In this document: positions 6,879 to 11,195 of the stretch, in pieces | Position numbering within the stretch: the first letter of the stretch is position 1 | Layout: every line of letters begins with the position of its first letter | Source: an uncultured Candidatus Competibacteraceae bacterium | Lineage (GTDB): Bacteria; Pseudomonadota; Gammaproteobacteria; Competibacterales; Competibacteraceae | Assembly (NCBI GenBank): GCA_937872125.1 | Contig: CALMNY010000488.1 | Span: 1-11,195, forward strand | Direction of reading: 5' to 3' | Length of the DNA stretch: 11,195 bases | The notes under the pieces: generated by a model | Seen by the model: the letters and a program-made list of their open reading frames with translations, nothing else | The model's database searches: none | Told to the model about the DNA's origin: nothing | Position numbers and translations under genes: made by a program

Positions 6879-6917
6879 ATCCGGCCAGGAGTTCCATGAC
6901 CGCCGCACTACATGGGT

Positions 6918-7997
6918 TCAATCCGCCCCTTCTTCATCCAGCAGGGCGGCGACAAACTCGGCGGCGTCGAATGTGCGCAGGTCCTCAATGCCTTCACCGA
7001 CGCCGATGAAGCGGATCGGCAAGCCGAGCCGGCGGGCGATGGCGAACACGATGCCGCCCTTGGCGGTGCCATCGAGCTTGGTCAGAATCAGGCCGGTCAC
7101 GCCGACCGCTTCGTGGAATTGCACCGCCTGATTCAGCGCGTTCTGGCCGGTGCTGGCGTCCACCACCAGCAACACCTCGTGCGGGGCGCTGGCGTCCACC
7201 TTGCCCATCACCCGCTTGATCTTCCTGAGTTCCTCCATCAGATTCGCCTGGGTGTGCAACCGTCCGGCGGTATCGGCGATCACCACGTCTACCCGCCGGG
7301 CCTGGGCGGCCTGAATCGCGTCGTAGATTACCGAGGCGGCGTCGGCCCCGCTGCGCTGGGCGATGACCGGAATCCGGTTGCGCTCGCCCCAGACCTGCAA
7401 CTGTTCGACGGCGGCGGCGCGGAAGGTGTCGCCAGCCGCCAACAATACCGAATGCCCCGCGCCTTGCAGCCACTGGGCCAGTTTGCCGATGGTGGTGGTC
7501 TTGCCGACGCCGTTGACCCCGACCATCAGGATCACGTAGGGCCGGGAGTCGCTGGGCTGCCACGGTTGCTGGCAGGGTGCGAGGATGGCGAGCAATTCCT
7601 CATTCAGCGCCTGGAGCAGCGCCGGCACATCGTTCAACTGCTGGTGCGCCACCCGCTCGGTCAGCCGTTTCATCAGGTGCTGGGTCAGTTCCACACCGAC
7701 ATCGGCCAGCAGCAGGCGGCTTTCCAGTTCTTCCAGCGCCTCGTCGTCCAGCTTCTTGCCGGCGAACAGGCGGGACAGGCCGCTGACCAGGCCCTGGCGG
7801 GTGCGCCGCAGCCGGTCGCGCAAGCGAACCAACCGTTCGGGTTTGGGCGCGGCCGCTTCGGCGGTAGCCTCGGGCGCACGTTGCCGGCCAAACGGCAGGT
7901 GAATGGGGCGGTTCAGAATCTCGAACAGGCTGGGCTTCTTGCGCTCCGCTTCCGGGGTAGCCGGCGCGGGGGCAGAATCAGGCTTGGATTCGATCAT
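6918..7997 (-). CDS. ftsY: Signal recognition particle receptor FtsY
   Basis: FtsY is the SRP-GTPase receptor that docks SRP-ribosome complexes at the inner membrane for co-translational insertion. The 359-residue protein has a short Ala/Pro/Lys N-terminal region (about 1-55, shorter than the acidic A domain of E. coli). An N domain follows (about 60-140; [11 protein letters not shown]), then the G domain with P-loop GVNGVGKTT (160-168), DTAGR (242-246), TKLD (306-309) and GVGEGIEDL (332-340). Ala/Glu-rich residues occupy the start, and an arginine-rich helix ([16 protein letters not shown]) precedes the N domain, consistent with membrane targeting. Its ATG overlaps the upstream gene's stop (ATGA, 7994-7997), implying coupled translation. 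ftsE and ftsX, the usual downstream partners, are absent here. Confidence 0.96.
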   Translation of the reverse strand: MIESKPDSAPAPATPEAERKKPSLFEILNRPIHLPFGRQRAPEATAEAAAPKPERLVRLRDRLRRTRQGLVSGLSRLFAGKKLDDEALEELESRLLLADVGVELTQHLMKRLTERVAHQQLNDVPALLQALNEELLAILAPCQQPWQPSDSRPYVILMVGVNGVGKTTTIGKLAQWLQGAGHSVLLAAGDTFRAAAVEQLQVWGERNRIPVIAQRSGADAASVIYDAIQAAQARRVDVVIADTAGRLHTQANLMEELRKIKRVMGKVDASAPHEVLLVVDASTGQNALNQAVQFHEAVGVTGLILTKLDGTAKGGIVFAIARRLGLPIRFIGVGEGIEDLRTFDAAEFVAALLDEEGAD

Positions 7998-8356
7998 GCG
8001 GCTCGATCCGTGGCCAACAACGCCCGGTCAATCCGGGTCACCCAAATCAGCGCCTCGTCCTGGGTCAGCAAGAAAATCTGGAGATTGTTACGGTAATCCT
8101 GCCAGGATTTTTCGACGCACTCGACCATGGCGTCCGCGTAACCCGCTATCCACCGCTCCGGTGGGTCAGTCGGCTGCGACTGCGCCAGATACTCCGCCCC
8201 ATGTTCCAGGCACACCAGATAGGTATCCAGCGCCTTGCGCACTGAACCAAGCACGCTAATGCCGATCAATCCGCCCAGCCGCATTGCACCCTGCCAGGCC
8301 AGCCAGTTGGCCGCCTGATTGCGCTCCATCATCCGGTCAAAAGTCATCATGACCAT
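7994..8356 (-). CDS. Small uncharacterised helical protein
   Basis: I do not recognise this 120-residue protein. It is mostly predicted helix, with an N-terminal Met-rich stretch, a Gly/Ile-rich segment (GGLIGISVLGSV), and a C-terminal helix (WQDYRNNLQIFLLTQDEALIWVTRI) whose pattern is loosely like phasin-type amphipathic helices. No signal peptide, catalytic motif or clear membrane span is seen. Its TGA overlaps the ftsY ATG by 4 bases, so the two are co-translated. ATG 8356 is preferred over ATG 8395 because a candidate promoter places transcription start near 8379; GAGA just upstream could serve as a weak ribosome binding site. Being coding is supported by the tight overlap and lack of a competing frame. 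Confidence 0.7.
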   Translation of the reverse strand: MVMMTFDRMMERNQAANWLAWQGAMRLGGLIGISVLGSVRKALDTYLVCLEHGAEYLAQSQPTDPPERWIAGYADAMVECVEKSWQDYRNNLQIFLLTQDEALIWVTRIDRALLATDRAA

Positions 8357-8385
8357 TATTCTCTCAGAACTCGTTGATTTGTTGC

Positions 8386-8414
8386 ATCGCAGCATATTTT
8401 GCGATGATCGTCAA
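8386..8414 (-). promoter_or_regulatory. Candidate promoter for the small gene and ftsY
   Basis: On the minus strand TTGACG (8414 to 8409) is a near-consensus -35, followed after 17 bp by TGCGAT (8391 to 8386), a poor -10 preceded by TGC. The start would be near 8379, about 23 nt before ATG 8356. The -35 is good and the -10 only matches half of the consensus. Confidence 0.4.
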
Positions 8415-8516
8415 GCGGATTTAACCCGGTTCAACTTTTAACAGCGCCACAGTCACCCTGGATTGCAAGCAATGGTCAAGATCAACCCGCTTCGCTCAAT
8501 AGAGGGCCGCTTTCCG

Positions 8517-9311
8517 TCACACCGCTACCGGCGCTTTGATGGCTGGATGCGCCTGATAGCCAATGATGGCAAAGTCCTCATAGCGGTAGTCAGCGAGGGT
8601 TTCCGGGCGGCGCTGAATCGCCAGGCGCGGCGGCGTGAACGGCTCGCGGCTCAGTTGCACACGCGCCTGTTCCAGATGATTCAGATACAGATGGCAGTCA
8701 CCGCCAGTCCAGATGAATTCGCCCACCTGCAGGTCAGCTTGCTGCGCGACCAAGTGAGTCAGCAGCGCGTAGCTGGCGATGTTGAACGGCACGCCGAGAA
8801 ACAAATCGGCGCTGCGCTGGTAGAGCTGGCAGGACAGTTCACCGTTGGCGACGTAAAACTGGAACAGCACATGACAGGGCAGCAAGCGCATCCGTTCCAG
8901 TTCGCCGACATTCCACGCCGACACTACGATCCGTCGTGAATCCGGGTCATGGCGCAGCAGGTCAATGGCGCGGGTGAGCTGGTCAATATGACGGCCATCC
9001 GCCGCTTCCCAGTCGCGCCACTGCTTGCCGTAGATCGGCCCCAGATCGCCGTCCGCATCGGCCCATTCGTCCCAGATCGTGACGCCGTGTTCATGCAGAT
9101 AATCCAGGCGGGTATCGCCCCGCAGAAACCACAGCAGTTCGTAAATAATTGAACGCAGGTGCAGTTTCTTGGTCGTCACCAGCGGAAAGCCGCGCCGCAG
9201 ATCAAAGCGCAGTTGCGCGCCGAATACGCTTAATGTCCCAACCCCGGTTCGATCCGGCTTGCCAACCCCCTCAGCCAGCACCCGCTGCAATAGTTCCAGA
9301 TAGATGTTCAT
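8517..9311 (-). CDS. thyA: Thymidylate synthase
   Basis: ThyA methylates dUMP to dTMP using methylenetetrahydrofolate, producing dihydrofolate, in the cytoplasm. The 264-residue length equals the E. coli enzyme. The nucleophile is Cys146 in [12 protein letters not shown]. Other signatures are DRTGVGTLS (20-28), the folate and phosphate region [59 protein letters not shown] and the C-terminal KAPVAV, which closes on the active site. ATG 9311 gives [12 protein letters not shown], aligned with the family start; an in-frame ATG at 9335 adds eight residues without family support. The Shine-Dalgarno is weak. It lies 160 bp upstream of the small gene before ftsY and is divergent from the iclR remnant. 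Confidence 0.97.
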   Translation of the reverse strand: MNIYLELLQRVLAEGVGKPDRTGVGTLSVFGAQLRFDLRRGFPLVTTKKLHLRSIIYELLWFLRGDTRLDYLHEHGVTIWDEWADADGDLGPIYGKQWRDWEAADGRHIDQLTRAIDLLRHDPDSRRIVVSAWNVGELERMRLLPCHVLFQFYVANGELSCQLYQRSADLFLGVPFNIASYALLTHLVAQQADLQVGEFIWTGGDCHLYLNHLEQARVQLSREPFTPPRLAIQRRPETLADYRYEDFAIIGYQAHPAIKAPVAV

Positions 9312-9373
9312 TGCGGCGCAACCCTGGCGCCCCATGCCTCATCAAAAGGGTGGCATTTTATGCTGCAATGCAA

Positions 9374-9379
9374 TATAGT
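9374..9379 (+). promoter_or_regulatory. Possible -10 of the iclR-type gene
   Basis: TATAGT matches five of six bases of the -10 consensus and lies 50 nt before ATG 9430. No convincing -35 is present. The surrounding 118-bp thyA/iclR divergent gap is AT-richer than its neighbours, and holds no other recognisable element. Confidence 0.3.
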
Positions 9380-9429
9380 CACGCTAATTTCACAAAACAT
9401 GAACAGGTTACCGGGTTTTAGGAAACCGA

Positions 9430-9747
9430 ATGACTGCCAAAGCGACTTCCTCAATTCAAGTGATCGCCCGGCTCTCCCGGTTGCTGGACACCTTGGCCGC
9501 GCACGACGAACCCGTCAGCCTCAAAATCCTGGCCAGCGCCACCGGCCTGCATCCTTCCACTGCATTTCGCATCCTGGCGTCGCTGATCGAGCACGGGCTG
9601 GTCGAGCGCAGCGCCAACGGCCACTATCGGCTGGGGATCAAGCTGCTCCATCTGGGCTACCGCGTTCGCGGGCGGGGTGAATCAGGCCACACCGCCCGCC
9701 CGATCCTGGAACGGCCACGCGATCAGGCCGGCGAAAGCGACTGGTGA
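9430..9747 (+). pseudogene. 3'-truncated IclR-family transcriptional regulator
   Basis: The 105-residue product matches the N-terminal winged helix-turn-helix of IclR regulators. It shows SIQVIARLSRLLDTLAAHDE (8-27), VSLKILASATGLHPSTAFRILASLIEHGLVER (29-60), GHYRLGIKLLHLG (64-76) and the start of the linker helix, ARPILERPRDQAGES. A TGA then ends it; family members are about 250 residues, with a C-terminal effector-binding domain that is wholly absent. Only 9 nt separate this stop from the stop of the converging histidine kinase, consistent with a deletion that joined the 5' half of this gene to that region. AGGA at 9420-9423 is a good ribosome binding site, so a DNA-binding-only fragment could still be made. 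IclR fold identification is firm; target genes are unknown. Confidence 0.8.
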
Positions 9748-9756
9748 ACCCGCTGG

Positions 9757-10776
9757 TCATAGCTTGCCGGGCAGTTCTACGATGAAGGCAGCGCCTTGCC
9801 CGATCTCGCTTTCCACCCAGATACGACCGTTGTGGCGCTCGACGATTTTCTGGCTGATCGGCAAACCGAGCCCGGTTCCCATGGGTTTACCGGCACGGCT
9901 ATCGCTGACCTGGTGAAATTTCTCGAAGATCAGCTTGTGTTGATCCTCGGCGATGCCAGGGCCGTTATCAATCACTTCAATGCGCCAGCGGTTCGCCACC
10001 GGTCGTAACCGGATGGTGACCTCGCCGGTCTGTTCCGGGCAGAACTTTACCGCGTTGGACAACAGATTGATGATCACCTGGGTCAGTCGGTCATGATCGC
10101 CAGCGAGGATCACCGGTTGGTCGCCCAGTTCTTCGCGCAAAGTCGTTGCCTTGTCGCGGAATAACTGGCTGGTGGAATTGATGGCGTCCAGGATCAGCGC
10201 GCGCAGGTCAACATCCTCGATATGCCAATCAATCCGGCCCGAATCAATCTTGGCCATGTCCAGCACCTGATTGATCAACCGGGTCAGCCGCTCGCTTTCC
10301 TTAACGATAATGGTGAGAAATTTACTGCGCTGCTCCAGGTCCATGTCGGGATTGGCCAGCAGGATTTCCGAAAAGGCCCGGATCGAGGTGAGCGGCGTGC
10401 GCAATTCATGGGTGACGGTCGAGATGAACTCATCCTTGAGCCGGTCGAGTTCCCGCAGCCGGTTGTTGGCCTCGCGCAGTTCGGCGGAGGCGGCTTCCAG
10501 TTCCTGGGATTGTTGCTCCAGCCGGCGACTGTACTCGATCACCTGGGTGCTCTCGTCGAGAATGGTCATGACCTCCTCGATGCTGAGCACTTCGCCCATC
10601 ACGATGGAGGAAACCATCACCCGGGCTGAGGCGGCGCCAATCGCCCCCGCCAGCAATCGTTCCGTGTAGTGAATCAGTCGGGGATCGGCTTGCAGCGGAT
10701 AATCCTTGTTTTCCTCAACATAGCGGTCGAAGGCTTCAGTGGCGGGCTGGGGGCGGATATTCCGCGCCTGGAGTTC
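9757..10776 (-). CDS. Sensor histidine kinase, C-terminal part (STAC-like linker plus kinase) of a CbrA-like gene
   Basis: This is the cytoplasmic part of an SLC5-symporter/histidine kinase, cut off from its N-terminus by an in-frame TAA at 10777-10779. After the stop come a STAC-like segment (TERLLAGAIGAASARVMVSS, around 10610-10669) and a signalling coiled coil (QELEAASAELREANNRLREL). Then follow the dimerisation helix with phospho-accepting His in THELRTPLTS (codon 10408-10410), the N box (INLLSNAVKF), the G1 box (VIDNGPGIAEDQ) and the G2 box (GTGLGLPISQ). The C-terminal end (FIVELPGKL) is complete. A TTG at 10656 or a later ATG could restart translation, giving a soluble kinase without its membrane sensor. 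In homologs such as CbrA the symporter and kinase are one polypeptide. No response regulator is in the window. Confidence 0.88.
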   Translation of the reverse strand, partial: ELQARNIRPQPATEAFDRYVEENKDYPLQADPRLIHYTERLLAGAIGAASARVMVSSIVMGEVLSIEEVMTILDESTQVIEYSRRLEQQSQELEAASAELREANNRLRELDRLKDEFISTVTHELRTPLTSIRAFSEILLANPDMDLEQRSKFLTIIVKESERLTRLINQVLDMAKIDSGRIDWHIEDVDLRALILDAINSTSQLFRDKATTLREELGDQPVILAGDHDRLTQVIINLLSNAVKFCPEQTGEVTIRLRPVANRWRIEVIDNGPGIAEDQHKLIFEKFHQVSDSRAGKPMGTGLGLPISQKIVERHNGRIWVESEIGQGAAFIVELPGKL

Positions 10777-11195
10777 TTAGAGTTGGGCAGTGTCGACCAG
10801 GCCCCGCCATAACAGCGCATCGCCGTCGTGGCGCTCACGCTCGAAGACATTGACGAACTGACTGCCCTGCACCTGTTCGATGGCGTCCGGTTTGCTGAGG
10901 ATGGACCCGAACACCAGACCGCCAATATTGGCCAACATGCTCCAGAACACGCAATGCATGTAAGGATCCATGCCTTGCAGACCGAACAGGGCGTAGGGTC
11001 GGAGCAGTTCCAGCCCGAACAGGCCCTGCTCGACGAAACCGCTGCCGATCCAGCCGGAGCGGGCCATGGCCGGCAGCAGCAGAGTATAGGCCCAGACCAG
11101 GAAGCCGCCACTCAGGCCGATCAGCGCGCCGCGCCGGCTCGCCCGTTTCCAGTACAGGCCGATCAGGATCGGCGGCGCGAACTGAGCGGCGGCAG
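10777..11195 (-). CDS. SLC5 (sodium/solute symporter-type) sensor domain fragment ending in a premature TAA
   Basis: The frame enters from the right edge and continues in the same frame as the histidine kinase, ending at TAA 10777-10779. It shows the last transmembrane segments of an SLC5 fold: AQFAPPILIGLYWKRASRRG, then a hydrophobic helix (GALIGLSGGFLVWAYTLLLP), and after a loop (LRPYALFGLQGMDPYMHCVF) another helix (ANIGGLVFGSIL). These match the sensor half of CbrA-type proteins, in which an SLC5 transporter is fused to a histidine kinase. The TAA falls just after LVDTAQL, at the start of the STAC-like linker, and downstream codons continue the family pattern (ELQAR...ATEAF). A nonsense mutation in one gene is therefore the simplest reading. 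Confidence 0.8.
   Translation of the reverse strand, partial: AAAQFAPPILIGLYWKRASRRGALIGLSGGFLVWAYTLLLPAMARSGWIGSGFVEQGLFGLELLRPYALFGLQGMDPYMHCVFWSMLANIGGLVFGSILSKPDAIEQVQGSQFVNVFERERHDGDALLWRGLVDTAQL

Noticed and set aside
6912..8096. 394-codon plus-strand frame opposite ftsY
   Set aside because: It mirrors the ftsY frame, which has all SRP-GTPase motifs; the antisense product is low-complexity and unrecognisable.
8463..8939. 158-codon plus-strand frame opposite thyA
   Set aside because: It is antisense to well-supported thyA sequence and shows no recognisable pattern.
10674..11111. 145-codon minus-strand frame at the right end
   Set aside because: It is Cys/Ser/Arg-rich and out of frame with the SLC5 sequence, which occupies the same strand in the frame that continues into the kinase.

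Overview
The window looks like a high-GC gammaproteobacterial chromosome segment. RpoH has an E. coli-type RpoH box, MurB is the long E. coli type, ThyA is 264 residues with Cys146, and IscA is 107 residues with Cys35/99/101, as in E. coli. The mix of housekeeping genes, a eukaryote-like Ser/Thr kinase and a CbrA-like symporter/histidine kinase suggests an environmental lineage. A PHA-storing group such as the Competibacteraceae is possible, but that is a guess.

Layout from left to right: (1) A minus-strand group is read 2877 to 1. It holds a helical protein with a C-terminal helix-hairpin-helix domain, a remnant of asnS (asparaginyl-tRNA synthetase) that has lost most of its catalytic domain, and a membrane-anchored Ser/Thr kinase. 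The kinase runs off the left edge inside a 12-residue tandem repeat. (2) A plus-strand operon, 3137 to 4729, encodes serine acetyltransferase (cysE), an atypical IscU-like scaffold and an IscA-type carrier, linking cysteine supply to Fe-S assembly. (3) A long minus-strand stretch is read 9311 to 4787: thyA, a small unrecognised gene, ftsY, rpoH and murB. A terminator separates rpoH from murB, and the rpoH promoter is overlaid by a near-perfect CIRCE (HrcA operator). (4) The right end holds a 3'-truncated IclR-family regulator (plus) that converges on a minus-strand SLC5 symporter-STAC-histidine kinase gene interrupted by an in-frame TAA.

The strongest observations are the CIRCE covering the rpoH promoter, which would place sigma-32 under HrcA control; the in-frame internally deleted asnS; and the IscU-like protein lacking several canonical cluster ligands. 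Three genes (asnS, iclR, histidine kinase) carry lesions. These could be real gene decay or assembly artefacts. No CRISPR array, tRNA, rRNA or insertion sequence was seen. No stretch above 300 bases lacks a gene; the longest gap is the 259-bp divergent region 2878-3136.
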